The notes below the pieces were generated by a model that saw only the letters and a program-made list of their open reading frames with translations, searched no databases and was not told where the DNA came from. Both the position numbers and the translations under genes were made by a program. From contig CAYVTA010000007.1 of assembly GCA_964454355.1 (NCBI GenBank), positions 1-41,510 on the forward strand: a stretch of 41,510 nucleotides of DNA. The letters are read 5' to 3'. Positions 17,123 through 25,365 of the stretch are shown here, piece by piece; position 1 is the stretch's first letter; every line of letters starts with the position of its first letter. The DNA is from UBA1081 sp964454355 (lineage in GTDB: Bacteria > Bacillota > Clostridia > Oscillospirales > Acutalibacteraceae).

Positions 17123-18422
17123 ATACCGTTCCTGCAATTGCAGGCTTATTTTTTTGTTCAATTTCTCTTGACATATCGTGCTCTATAACAGGATTTTCAC
17201 TATCTGTTATGCAACCCTTTGTAATAATAACACGGGAAACGGTTATGTCCGATGGAACAGTAAACATAACATCAAGAAGTGCTTTTTCCATAATAGCACG
17301 AAGTCCTCTTGCACCGGTTTTTTTCTCAAGTGCAAGTTCAGCAACAGCTTCCAATGCTTCATCTGCAAATTCAAGCTCTACCTTATCCATTGCAAAAAGC
17401 TGCACATACTGCTTCACAAGGGAGTTTTTTGGCTCTTTAAGGATTCTGACAAGAGATTCCTTATTCAGATTTTCAAGTGAAGCGAGAACAGGCATTCTGC
17501 CCACAAGCTCTGGAATCAAACCAAACTTTACAAGATCCTGAGGAATCACCTGAGACATAACAAAATCGTAATCAAGTTCAGCCTTTGTCTTAACATCAGC
17601 TTCAAAACCGATTATTGAATTACCTGTACGCTTTTCAATAATTTTTTCAATTCCGTCAAAGGCACCGCCGCAGATAAAGAGAATATTGGTTGTGTTTATC
17701 TGAATAAACTCCTGCTGAGGATGTTTTCTGCCGCCCTGAGGAGGAACATTTGCAACAGTTCCCTCAAGAATTTTAAGAAGAGCCTGCTGAACACCCTCAC
17801 CGCTTACATCCCTTGTAATGGACGGATTTTCAGAACGGCGAGATATCTTGTCGATCTCATCAACATAAATAATGCCTCGTTCAGCCTTTTCAATGTCAAA
17901 ATCCGCTGCCTGAATAAGACGAAGAAGGATATTTTCCACATCTTCACCAACATAACCTGCCTCTGTGAGAGTGGTTGCATCTGCAATAGCAAAAGGTACA
18001 TCAAGAATTTTAGCAAGAGTTTGAGCAAGCATTGTTTTACCTACACCGGTAGGTCCTAACATGAGCACATTACTCTTTTGAATGTCAACATCACTGTTCT
18101 GGGCGTAATATATTCTTTTATAGTGATTGTAAACAGCAACGGAAAGGGCCGTTTTTGCATTATCTTGACCGATTACATATTCATCGAGCATTGCTTTGAT
18201 TTCTGCAGGTTTAGGCAGATTTCTTCTTGAAGGAGAAGCCCCTTTCTTTTTCGGAGCGTCGTAGAAATCCTCTTCCTCCACAATAGCAGAGCAAAGAGAC
18301 GTACATTCGTCACAAATATAAACATTGTTTGGTCCTGCTATCATCTTACGGACTTTATCCTGAGACTTTCCGCAGAATGAACAGCGAACCTCTCTTTCTC
18401 TTGAATCGTCATTTTTAGGCAA
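17121..18422 (-). CDS. clpX: ATP-dependent Clp protease ATP-binding subunit ClpX
   Basis: AAA+ unfoldase that feeds tagged substrates to ClpP. The N-terminal zinc-binding domain has Cys14, Cys17, Cys37 and Cys40. The AAA+ core shows Walker A GPTGVGKT, Walker B IIYVDEID, the GYVGEDVENIL segment, sensor and arginine-finger regions, and the ClpP-docking IGF loop appears as NSIIGFEAD. I prefer the TTG at 18422, giving MPKNDDS, because AGGAG sits 11 bases upstream; a TTG eight codons earlier would overlap the site. Length is 433 residues. It follows clpP, with an intervening hairpin. Confidence 0.96.
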   Translation of the reverse strand: MPKNDDSREREVRCSFCGKSQDKVRKMIAGPNNVYICDECTSLCSAIVEEEDFYDAPKKKGASPSRRNLPKPAEIKAMLDEYVIGQDNAKTALSVAVYNHYKRIYYAQNSDVDIQKSNVLMLGPTGVGKTMLAQTLAKILDVPFAIADATTLTEAGYVGEDVENILLRLIQAADFDIEKAERGIIYVDEIDKISRRSENPSITRDVSGEGVQQALLKILEGTVANVPPQGGRKHPQQEFIQINTTNILFICGGAFDGIEKIIEKRTGNSIIGFEADVKTKAELDYDFVMSQVIPQDLVKFGLIPELVGRMPVLASLENLNKESLVRILKEPKNSLVKQYVQLFAMDKVELEFADEALEAVAELALEKKTGARGLRAIMEKALLDVMFTVPSDITVSRVIITKGCITDSENPVIEHDMSREIEQKNKPAIAGTV

Positions 18423-18450
18423 TGATAATTCAACTCCTAACTGCAAATTA

Positions 18451-18481
18451 AAGTCGGGTAAACGAGATATCTACCCGACTT
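18451..18481. terminator. Hairpin between clpP and clpX
   Basis: A perfect 10-bp stem, AAGTCGGGTA with TACCCGACTT, around an 11-base loop. Read in the gene direction (minus) the tail is only TAATTT, so termination would be partial at best; read on the plus strand the tail is GTTTTTATC. It may attenuate clpX or stabilise the clpP message, or stop antisense transcripts. Confidence 0.6.
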
Positions 18482-18485
18482 GTTT

Positions 18486-19067
18486 TTATCTGTTTTTGAT
18501 TACCTTATCGATAAGGCCGTAATCGAGAGCCTCCTGAGCAGTCATATAATTATCACGCTCTGTATCCCTGTAGATTTCCTCAATAGATCTTCCTGTATTT
18601 TCAGCAAGTATTCTGTTAAGGTTTTCTTTGGTTCTGAGAATTTGCTTTGCAACGATCTCAATTTCCGTTGCCTGTCCCTGAGCACCGCCCAGAGGCTGAT
18701 GAATCATGATCATGCTGTTGGGGAGAGCAAATCTCTTGCCTTTTGCACCGGAGGAAAGAAGGAAGGCACCCATTGAAGCAGCCATGCCCATACAAATGGT
18801 TGAAACATCACACTTGATGTACTGCATGGTGTCATAGATGGCCATACCTGCGGTGACAGAGCCGCCGGGGCTGTTGATATAAAGACTGATGTCCTTATCA
18901 GCGTCCTGTCCCTCAAGGAATAGCAGCTGAGCTACAACCAAGCTTGCAGTTGCATCGTTAACCTCATCGGAAAGAACGATGATTCTGTCATTAAGCAAAC
19001 GTGAATAAATATCATACGCACGCTCGCCTCTGTTTGTCTGTTCAATAACGGTAGGTACTAATGCCAT
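18486..19067 (-). CDS. clpP: ATP-dependent Clp protease proteolytic subunit ClpP
   Basis: Serine peptidase forming the 14-subunit degradation chamber. The catalytic triad is complete: Ser98 in MGMAASMGA, His123 in MIHQPLGG and Asp172 in DTERDNYM. The protein is 193 residues, the usual size, with a short N-terminal segment instead of a long propeptide. AGGAGG precedes the ATG. It lies 58 bp after tig, with an extended -10 promoter between, and upstream of clpX, giving the common tig-clpP-clpX order. Confidence 0.97.
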   Translation of the reverse strand: MALVPTVIEQTNRGERAYDIYSRLLNDRIIVLSDEVNDATASLVVAQLLFLEGQDADKDISLYINSPGGSVTAGMAIYDTMQYIKCDVSTICMGMAASMGAFLLSSGAKGKRFALPNSMIMIHQPLGGAQGQATEIEIVAKQILRTKENLNRILAENTGRSIEEIYRDTERDNYMTAQEALDYGLIDKVIKNR

Positions 19068-19093
19068 AAATAATTAACCTCCTATACTCTCAA

Positions 19094-19102
19094 ATTATAG
19101 CA
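19094..19102 (-). promoter_or_regulatory. Extended -10 promoter for clpP
   Basis: TGCTATAAT on the minus strand, in the 58-bp tig-clpP gap. The -35 is poor (TTGTAT at 19 bases), so the extended -10 probably carries recognition. It would allow clpP and clpX expression apart from tig. Confidence 0.55.
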
Positions 19103-19125
19103 CTGAAATTTAAATAATATACAAA

Positions 19126-20499
19126 TTATTCTGCTGATTCCTCAGTTTTTTCCTCTGCGGGAGCTTCTGTTTTCTCAGCTGCCTTTTTTGTTGACTTCTT
19201 TGCAGTAGTCTTTCTGGGCTTTGTGGCCTTTGCACTTGAAACGATAAGCTCAATAGCCTTCTGTGAAGTGATATCGCCCTTTGCTGTCTTCTCGGGGATC
19301 ATTGACTTGATCTGCTCAAGCTCAATACCGTAACCGTCAGCAAACTTCTGATAATGAGCATTGATCTCTTCTTCTGTAGCATCAATGCCTTCAAGAGCAA
19401 CAATCTTTTCAACAGCAAGTACAAGCTTAACATCCTTTTCAGCCTGAGACTTATATGACTCTCTGACAGCAGCTTCATCCATACCGATATACTTGATGTA
19501 TGTCTTAAAATCAAGGCCCTGCATCTGAAGTCTGTAATCCATATCCTTAATCATATCGTCGATTGCACTTTCGATCATGCAATCGGGAATCTCACCCTTA
19601 ACAGACTCAGCAATCATATCAAGAAGCTTTGACTCAAATGCCTTATCAGCAGCAGCCTGCTTTGATTCAGTCATCTTCTTTTCAATGTCAGCCTTCAGCT
19701 CATCAACAGTATCAAATTCGCTTATATCCTTAACGAACTCATCGTCAAGCTCGGGAAGCTCTTTAACCTTAATGCCGTGAAGCTTAATTTTAAAGATTAC
19801 GGGCTTACCTGCAAGATCTTCTGCATGGTACTCTTCGGGGAATGTAACATCAATATCGAACTCTTCGCCAATGTTATGACCGATGATTTTCTCTTCGAAA
19901 CCGGGGATAAACTGACCGCTGCCGATTTCAAGATCAAACTCTTCAGCCTTACCGCCGTCAAATGCAACACCGTCATTGAAGCCTTCGTAGTCGATTGTTA
20001 CGATGTCGCCGTTCTCAACAGCTCTGTCGTCAACATCTACGATTCTTGCACTGTCTTCAAGCTTCTTTGTAATTTCAGCCTGAACTTCATCAGCAGTAAC
20101 AGAAACAACTTCTTTCTCTGCCTTAAGACCTTTATAATCTCCAAGCTCAATTTCGGGCTTAACAGTTACCTTACATGAAAGCTCAACGCCTTCTTTACCG
20201 ACTGACTTGATATCAAAATCAAATGGATTGGATACTGCATCAATGCCTGCTTCTTCAACAGCAGCTTCATATGCATCGGGGAATGCGATTTCAAGAGCAT
20301 CATCATAGAAAACGCCTTCGCCGTAATATTTCTCGATAAATGCCTTGGGAGCTTTACCCTTTCTAAAACCGGGAACAGCAATCTGACCCTTTACCTTATT
20401 GTACGCCTTTGTGCAAGCAGCAGCAAAAGCTTCACCGTCGATTGAAAGCTCGATGGTTACTTCATTTGTTCCGGTTTTTTCACATGATTTTAAACTCAT
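19126..20499 (-). CDS. tig: Trigger factor
   Basis: Ribosome-associated chaperone and peptidyl-prolyl isomerase. The N-terminal ribosome-binding domain includes GFRKGKAPKAFIEKYYG near residues 42-58, the FKBP-type isomerase domain spans about 155-245 (ENGDIVTIDYEGFNDG, GQFIPGFEEKIIG), and the C-terminal chaperone arms follow. The last ~35 residues are a low-complexity Lys/Ala/Thr/Glu tail (KPRKTTAKKSTKKAAEK and then EAPAEEKTEESAE) that most trigger factors lack; total length is 457. CGGAGGAAAA precedes the ATG. It leads the tig-clpP-clpX group. Confidence 0.96.
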   Translation of the reverse strand: MSLKSCEKTGTNEVTIELSIDGEAFAAACTKAYNKVKGQIAVPGFRKGKAPKAFIEKYYGEGVFYDDALEIAFPDAYEAAVEEAGIDAVSNPFDFDIKSVGKEGVELSCKVTVKPEIELGDYKGLKAEKEVVSVTADEVQAEITKKLEDSARIVDVDDRAVENGDIVTIDYEGFNDGVAFDGGKAEEFDLEIGSGQFIPGFEEKIIGHNIGEEFDIDVTFPEEYHAEDLAGKPVIFKIKLHGIKVKELPELDDEFVKDISEFDTVDELKADIEKKMTESKQAAADKAFESKLLDMIAESVKGEIPDCMIESAIDDMIKDMDYRLQMQGLDFKTYIKYIGMDEAAVRESYKSQAEKDVKLVLAVEKIVALEGIDATEEEINAHYQKFADGYGIELEQIKSMIPEKTAKGDITSQKAIELIVSSAKATKPRKTTAKKSTKKAAEKTEAPAEEKTEESAE

Positions 20500-20551
20500 T
20501 TCTTATTTTCCTCCGTTCTCATTACATTGTATGAGATATTTCAACTTATAC

Positions 20552-20580
20552 ATTATAACAAATACTGCACATAATTTCCA
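20552..20580 (-). promoter_or_regulatory. Extended -10 promoter for tig
   Basis: On the minus strand TGGAAA, 17 bases, TATAAT, with TG in the extended -10 position (TGTTATAAT). It is about 50 bases ahead of the tig start. Confidence 0.65.
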
Positions 20581-20622
20581 CTATTATTTTTGAATTTACA
20601 AAAAAAATATAGTTTAAATTTA

Positions 20623-21309
20623 TTACTTTTCTATTAACTTTGGACAAAATTTTAAATAATCCGCTGAAATAAGCGAAAAACGTATACCGTCTTTTTCAAA
20701 ATTATCAAACCTTGCAGCACTCTGACCGTGAATATGACCGAAATAACAACGTCTTATTTTATATTCGGTCAGTATTGAATAAATCTCCTCGCAGACCCGG
20801 TCATCAAAAAGCGGCGGATAGTGAAGAAATACAATAGGCTCTTTATTCTGAACAAGACCGCATTCTATTGAACGTCTGAGTCTCTCCCTTTCACGGAGAA
20901 TCACTTTTTTATCACTTTCGGGAGAATCGTAAAACCAGCCTCTCGTTCCGCAAATACTGTACTCACCTACACTATATGAATTATTGAAAAGAAAATTTAT
21001 GGTACTAAAATTATTTTCTTTAACGTAATTATTCATTTTGGTAAGAGATTCCCACCAGTAATCATGATTTCCTTTAAGGATAATTTTACTTCCATTGAGC
21101 TTATTTATAAAATCAAAATCAGCATAACAATCTTGAAGTCTCATAGACCAAGATATATCGCCATTGATAACAACCGTATCTTTTTCGTTTACGACAGCAT
21201 TCCACTGTTTTTCGAGACGTTCAACATAATTATCCCATCCTCTGAAAACATCCATCGGCTTTTCTTCGCCTAAAGATAAATGCGTATCTCCGATTGCAAA
21301 CAACGACAT
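20623..21309 (-). CDS. Calcineurin-like metallophosphoesterase
   Basis: A 228-residue cytoplasmic metallophosphoesterase. The two-metal motifs are in order: GDTHLS near residue 7, NGDISW near 49, KGNHDYWW near 79, a His in FLHYPPLF, and GHIHGQ near the C-terminus. No signal peptide or membrane segment is present. Relatives of this single-domain type have varied or unknown substrates (nucleotides, cyclic nucleotides or phosphodiesters). GGGGA precedes the ATG. It is divergent from the small DUF1540 gene and follows no gene in its own operon. Confidence 0.85.
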   Translation of the reverse strand: MSLFAIGDTHLSLGEEKPMDVFRGWDNYVERLEKQWNAVVNEKDTVVINGDISWSMRLQDCYADFDFINKLNGSKIILKGNHDYWWESLTKMNNYVKENNFSTINFLFNNSYSVGEYSICGTRGWFYDSPESDKKVILRERERLRRSIECGLVQNKEPIVFLHYPPLFDDRVCEEIYSILTEYKIRRCYFGHIHGQSAARFDNFEKDGIRFSLISADYLKFCPKLIEK

Positions 21310-21428
21310 TGAAAAATTCCCCTTTCAAGGAAAAATTTTGTGATAATATTTATTGCAACATAGTGCATAATATGAGCAAGAGATGTCTCTTTAATATACA
21401 GACCGACAGGTCAAAAAGGTGATTGAAT

Positions 21429-21599
21429 ATGAATAAAAACGGTAATCAGATCAGATGCGAAGCAAAAAACTGCATTCATCATGAAGGCAAAGACACCTGC
21501 ACAGCTAACTGTATTCAGGTAGGCACATACAACGCTTGCGCTTGCGGCGAAACAGTATGTTCAACTTTTGAGCTCAACGAAAATGCAGTAAATTGCTGA
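21429..21599 (+). CDS. Small Cys-rich DUF1540 domain protein
   Basis: A 56-residue protein beginning MNKNGNQIRCEAKNC and ending NENAVNC. It contains nine cysteines and paired histidines, in the spacing of the DUF1540 family (RCEAKNCIHH, CTANCI, ACACGETVCSTF), which probably binds a metal. AAAGGTGAT gives a good ribosome site 7 bases before the ATG. The gene stands alone, between the divergent phosphoesterase gene and the convergent thrC, with a strong terminator behind it. The function is unknown; related proteins are common in spore-forming and other clostridia. Confidence 0.85.
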   Translation: MNKNGNQIRCEAKNCIHHEGKDTCTANCIQVGTYNACACGETVCSTFELNENAVNC

Positions 21600-21611
21600 T
21601 TCAATCAACAA

Positions 21612-21646
21612 AGAGGGCGGTATCAAACCGTCCTCTGCGTTTTTTA
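21612..21646. terminator. Terminator after the DUF1540 gene
   Basis: A 10-bp stem AGAGGGCGGT/ACCGTCCTCT (one G-U pair), loop ATCAA, then GCGTTTTTTATT. Its T-run abuts the end of the convergent thrC gene; the same stem could help stop thrC. Confidence 0.85.
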
Positions 21647-23146
21647 TTACCCGATTCCAAGCATATCAAAAACAACTTTTCTCATGCTGTCAGGATCTTT
21701 CTCACATACATTGCTGAATCTTACATCCTTATCCTTGAGGCCGCTGAGCTGAACGGGAGCATCAACCTTTGTCAATGCCTCAAGTTCCTTAACCATTTCA
21801 AATTCATCGCCGTCTGCCTTACCTGTAAGAGCAGAAAGAACACTGGCACCGAACTTATAAGGACTTGCTGTTGAAGCAACAACAACAGGAGTTAAATCTC
21901 CGGTTTCTCTGCGGTAGTCCTCACAGACCTTAATAGCAACAGCAGTGTGAGTGTCGCTGAGGTAATTGTACTTTTCATATACATCGTGAATAGTCTGTTT
22001 TGTCTCTTCATCTGTACAGCAACCTGCAGAATATACCTCATTGATTGCAGCAAGAACTTCGGGAGCAATTTCAAATGTACCGTTTTCCTTAAGAGATGCG
22101 TACAGTGCGTTTACAGCCTTATCATCCTCACCGTGAAGCATAAACATAAGTCTTTCAAGGTTTGAAGAGATAAGAATATCCATTGACGGGGAAATTGTTG
22201 CATAGAAATCTCTGTTTTTATCATACTTACCTGTCTTGATAAAATCAGTAAGAACATTATTTGCGTTTGAAGCACAGATAAGCTTATTAAGAGGAAGTCC
22301 CATCTTCATTGCGTAGTTAGCCGCAAGAATATTACCGAAGTTGCCAGTGGGAACTACTACATTGATCTTATCACCAAGACTAATCTTACCCTGCTTTAAC
22401 ATATCGCAGTATGCAGAGAAATAATAAACGATCTGAGGAACAAGTCTGCCCCAGTTAATAGAGTTTGCGGAAGAGAAAACAAGATTGTTTTCTGCAAACA
22501 CTTTTTTTATCTCATCATCGGTAAAAATTGACTTTACACCTGTCTGTGCATCGTCAAAGTTACCGTAAATAGCACAAACACCGACGTTATTACCTTCCTG
22601 TGTACACATCTGACGCTTCTGCATAGGGCTTACACCGTCTTCAGGATAAAATACAAGGATTTTTGTTGAATCGACATCTTTAAAGCCTTCAAGAGCTGCT
22701 TTGCCTGTATCTCCTGAAGTGGCAACGAGAATAACAATTTCCTTATCCTTAAGAGTCTTCTTTGAAGAACCTATAAGAAGATGCGGAAGAAGCTGAAGAG
22801 CCATATCCTTGAACGCACAGGTAGGACCATGCCACAACTCCAAAATATTAACATTATCATGAAGGTTTACAACCGGAGCAACCTCATCCGAAGAAAATTT
22901 ACCCTCTTTGTATGCACCTTCAACAAAAGCTGAAATTTCATCAGCAGAAAAATCGGTAAGATAAAGAGCAAGAACCTTTTTCGCTCTCTCAATATAAGAC
23001 ATATCCTTCATTGAAGCTATGAAATCAAGGGAAACCTGAGGAATCTCACAAGGAACAAAAAGTCCGCCTTCGGAAGAAATACCTCTTGTTATTGCCTCAG
23101 CAGAAGTAACTGCAAGGGATTTGTCTCTTGTTGATGTATAAACCAT
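21647..23146 (-). CDS. thrC: Threonine synthase
   Basis: PLP enzyme that converts O-phosphohomoserine to threonine. The Schiff-base lysine is Lys113 in GPTCAFKDMALQ, the phosphate-binding glycine loop is VATSGDTGKAAL, and the domain continues through INWGRLVPQIVYYFSAY and VPTGNFGNILAANYAMKMGLP. At 499 residues it belongs to the longer, class I (yeast and E. coli-like) form. The ATG at 23146 is chosen because AAAGG lies 10 bases upstream; the GTG six codons earlier precedes that site. It is monocistronic, with a strong promoter of its own. Confidence 0.96.
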   Translation of the reverse strand: MVYTSTRDKSLAVTSAEAITRGISSEGGLFVPCEIPQVSLDFIASMKDMSYIERAKKVLALYLTDFSADEISAFVEGAYKEGKFSSDEVAPVVNLHDNVNILELWHGPTCAFKDMALQLLPHLLIGSSKKTLKDKEIVILVATSGDTGKAALEGFKDVDSTKILVFYPEDGVSPMQKRQMCTQEGNNVGVCAIYGNFDDAQTGVKSIFTDDEIKKVFAENNLVFSSANSINWGRLVPQIVYYFSAYCDMLKQGKISLGDKINVVVPTGNFGNILAANYAMKMGLPLNKLICASNANNVLTDFIKTGKYDKNRDFYATISPSMDILISSNLERLMFMLHGEDDKAVNALYASLKENGTFEIAPEVLAAINEVYSAGCCTDEETKQTIHDVYEKYNYLSDTHTAVAIKVCEDYRRETGDLTPVVVASTASPYKFGASVLSALTGKADGDEFEMVKELEALTKVDAPVQLSGLKDKDVRFSNVCEKDPDSMRKVVFDMLGIG

Positions 23147-23178
23147 ATTAATACAGCCTTTCACATAAATTACAAGTA

Positions 23179-23207
23179 ATTATAACAGGAATATTTTAAT
23201 TTGTAAA
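23179..23207 (-). promoter_or_regulatory. Strong sigma-A promoter for thrC
   Basis: On the minus strand TTTACA, 17 bases, TATAAT, with an extended -10 (TGTTATAAT), ending about 33 bases before the thrC start. No leader peptide or T-box is visible in the short leader. Confidence 0.8.
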
Positions 23208-23293
23208 TAGTAAAATTTAAAAATCAGAAAGCATTTTTAAATTCAAAGTAATTTTTTATATATTGAATTTACAGTAATTAACTGAAAATATCT

Positions 23294-23312
23294 GTTTTTA
23301 CTTTATAGGAAA
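23294..23312 (-). repeat. Probable fragment of the structured repeat's right end
   Basis: TTTTTACTTTATAGGAAA here exactly matches the reverse complement of the right end of repeat copy 1 (17068-17085), after which similarity is lost. An 18-base exact match in the window is unlikely by chance even in AT-rich DNA, so this may be a decayed third copy. Confidence 0.5.
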
Positions 23313-23348
23313 GCTGAACGAGAAGATTTACGTTAATATAATATCTAC

Positions 23349-23567
23349 TTATTCTTTCACCTGCTTTACACCATTAACAAAGATAAAAACATCAAAAAAG
23401 GTACCGAGTGCAAGTACAACAAGTGCCTGCAAATTATCTTCGATTTTTAAAAATGCGATAAATGATACAATTAAAATCATGACACACATTACGGTAAGAA
23501 GAAATAATTGAAATCTGTATCCGTTTGAGTTTGTTGTTTTTTCAGCAGAAAAAGTGTTATTATTCAT
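23349..23567 (-). CDS. Small two-helix membrane protein, unknown
   Basis: A 72-residue hypothetical protein. A polar N-terminus of about 17 residues is followed by two hydrophobic helices (LFLLTVMCVMILIVSFIAFL and ALVVLALGTFFDVFIFV), then a short charged tail, KQVKE. AAGGAG is 8 bases before the ATG, which supports real translation. It stands alone between azlD and thrC, both on the same strand. I do not recognise a family. Confidence 0.7.
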   Translation of the reverse strand: MNNNTFSAEKTTNSNGYRFQLFLLTVMCVMILIVSFIAFLKIEDNLQALVVLALGTFFDVFIFVNGVKQVKE

Positions 23568-23645
23568 ATTTTTCGCTCCTTAATTACTTTCTGCCTTAAT
23601 CTTACAATTTTAATTATCCTATATAACGGACATTAAAACAGATTG

Positions 23646-23673
23646 CAAAAAAATGCACCCATAAAGGGTACAT
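23646..23673 (-). terminator. Terminator of the nudix-trmO-azlCD operon
   Basis: On the minus strand ATGTACCC-TTTAT-GGGTGCAT is followed by seven T. It starts directly after the azlD stop codon. Confidence 0.85.
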
Positions 23674-24000
23674 TTAAAAAACAAGTTGAACAAGCACCAT
23701 ATAACATACTGTTCCGCCTATAATACTGACAAGTGTATTTCTTTTCCAAAGATGAAGAACTACAACGATTGAAACAGCTATTAATTCAGGAATGCCGAAA
23801 GGTGAAGAAACAAAGGATATATTTCTCAGGCAATAGACAACAAGCATTCCCATTATTGCAAACGGAAGAACTTTACCGAGATAAGTTATAAATTCGGGAG
23901 TTTTTCGTTTTCCACCGAATATCAAAAAAGGGAGAAAACGAAGAAGGATTGTTACAATGGCAATTACACCAATCATCAAAGCAGAATGCACATCAAACAT
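23674..24000 (-). CDS. azlD: AzlD family branched-chain amino acid export subunit
   Basis: Small integral membrane protein of 108 residues with about four hydrophobic helices, matching the AzlD family (RFLPFLIFGGKRKTPEFITYLGKVLPFAIMG is split by the conserved Phe and Pro residues). AzlD pairs with AzlC in exporters for branched-chain amino acids and their analogues. It overlaps the end of azlC by 8 bp, the usual gene arrangement for this pair. It is the last gene of its operon and is closed by a clear terminator. Confidence 0.92.
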   Translation of the reverse strand: MFDVHSALMIGVIAIVTILLRFLPFLIFGGKRKTPEFITYLGKVLPFAIMGMLVVYCLRNISFVSSPFGIPELIAVSIVVVLHLWKRNTLVSIIGGTVCYMVLVQLVF

Positions 24001-24694
24001 TCTTCAACCCCCTCTCAAATTTTCGGCTAAACATAAGAATTGCCGTAATAAGAAGCATCGAAGGAATAAGGAAATTATCAGCACCGAAAACTAACAAACA
24101 CAAAACAGAAGTACAAACACCTATAAGTGCCGGCAAATGATTCTTTGTGTTCTTCCATTGTTCAACAAATACAGTTACAAACAATGCAGTCAGTGCAAAA
24201 TCTATTCCTTCAGTATTAAACGGAATAACCGAGCCTAAAACAGAACCTATCACGGAACCGACAACCCAATAACATTGATTAAAAAGAGAAACTAAAAAAT
24301 AATAAAGCGAAGGATTATTTATATTTTCGGGAATATCACCGCAGTTAAGTGAATAAACCTCATCAGTTAATGCGAATATTAAATACGGTTTTTTCCAGCC
24401 TGTGTTCTTATATTTATCTATCATGGATATTCCGTAAAACAGATGTCTTGCATTTACCATAAGCGTGGTTAGAGCAGCAGTCAGCAACGACACTCCGCCT
24501 GCGAGCAAATCTACCGCAAGATACTGCATCGAACCGGCATATATTATACTGCTCATTGCAAAAGCCCAACCTACCCCATAACCTTTTGAACGCAGTAATA
24601 TTCCGAATCCCATGCTTAAAACGCTGTACCCTGCCATTACAGGCAGGGTGGCAACAAAGGCTTTTTTTGTTGTTTTAAAATTCTCATTTTTCAT
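23993..24694 (-). CDS. azlC: AzlC family branched-chain amino acid export permease
   Basis: Larger subunit of an AzlCD-type exporter, 233 residues with multiple hydrophobic helices. Typical AzlC blocks are ATLPVMAGYSVLSMGFGILL, SSIIYAGSMQYLAVDLLAGG and TLMVNARHLFYGISM. The substrate is inferred from the family (branched-chain amino acids or analogues) and is not proved here. Its ATG shares one base with the trmO stop codon. No Lrp-type regulator is adjacent. Confidence 0.93.
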   Translation of the reverse strand: MKNENFKTTKKAFVATLPVMAGYSVLSMGFGILLRSKGYGVGWAFAMSSIIYAGSMQYLAVDLLAGGVSLLTAALTTLMVNARHLFYGISMIDKYKNTGWKKPYLIFALTDEVYSLNCGDIPENINNPSLYYFLVSLFNQCYWVVGSVIGSVLGSVIPFNTEGIDFALTALFVTVFVEQWKNTKNHLPALIGVCTSVLCLLVFGADNFLIPSMLLITAILMFSRKFERGLKNV

Positions 24695-25365
24695 TATTGT
24701 ATATTCACTTCACACACAGTCAAAACATCATTTTTCACATAGAATCTGATATCACACCCTGCAAATTCAACGCCGAAAATACGTTTTTCATCATTAATGT
24801 ACGACGGTCTTGGATCAAGAGAAAGCATTTTCACTGCGGCAGTTCTTTTGTTTTCAGGCAAAATATTCAGCAAACGCTCGGGGAACTCAACATCAACGCT
24901 GTAATTTTTTGTGTGCTGAGTAAACCCATCTGTTGCATCAGGTCTGCAATCAGTCATAGGAATATAGGGCTTTATATCATAAATAGGTGTGCCATTCATC
25001 ATGTCGATACCGGAAACATAAAGAACCGGAGAATCCTCATTGCCGTACTCGATTTTTTCAAGTTTGACACAGGACAGTCCTATATTGTTTGGACGGAAAG
25101 GTGAACGTGTTGCAAAAACTCCTATTCTTTTATTACCGCCCAATCTTGGAGGTCTGACAGTTGGTGACCATGTTTCTCTGACCGCATCGGAAAATTCCCA
25201 AACAACCCATATATGAGAAAAATCGGTCAAGCCTCTGAATGCATCTTCAACTCTGTATTCAGGTTTGAAAACAATTTTACCCATAAGCTCCTCGCATAAG
25301 CCGCTTTGTCTCGGAACTCCGAATTTTGTACTGAAATCGGTATAAACTGTTGCAATCGGTTTCAT
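24694..25365 (-). CDS. trmO: tRNA (t6A37 N6-)methyltransferase TrmO
   Basis: Methylates N6-threonylcarbamoyladenosine at position 37 of certain tRNAs, using S-adenosylmethionine bound by a single-sheet beta-barrel. The N-terminal TsaA/VirR-like domain is clear: PIATVYTDFSTKFGVPRQSG, then FSHIWVVWEFS, PPRLGGNKRIGVFATRSPFR and NNIGLSCVKLEKIE. It continues with a C-terminal domain carrying DPRPSYI. The length, 223 residues, fits the family. It overlaps the nudix gene by 4 bp and azlC by 1 bp, so all four genes are translationally linked although functionally unrelated. Confidence 0.93.
   Translation of the reverse strand: MKPIATVYTDFSTKFGVPRQSGLCEELMGKIVFKPEYRVEDAFRGLTDFSHIWVVWEFSDAVRETWSPTVRPPRLGGNKRIGVFATRSPFRPNNIGLSCVKLEKIEYGNEDSPVLYVSGIDMMNGTPIYDIKPYIPMTDCRPDATDGFTQHTKNYSVDVEFPERLLNILPENKRTAAVKMLSLDPRPSYINDEKRIFGVEFAGCDIRFYVKNDVLTVCEVNIQ

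Noticed and set aside
21401..21412. Calling GACCGACAGGTC a definite TetR operator
   Set aside because: Only one short site and no TetR gene in the window; kept as an observation, not a feature.
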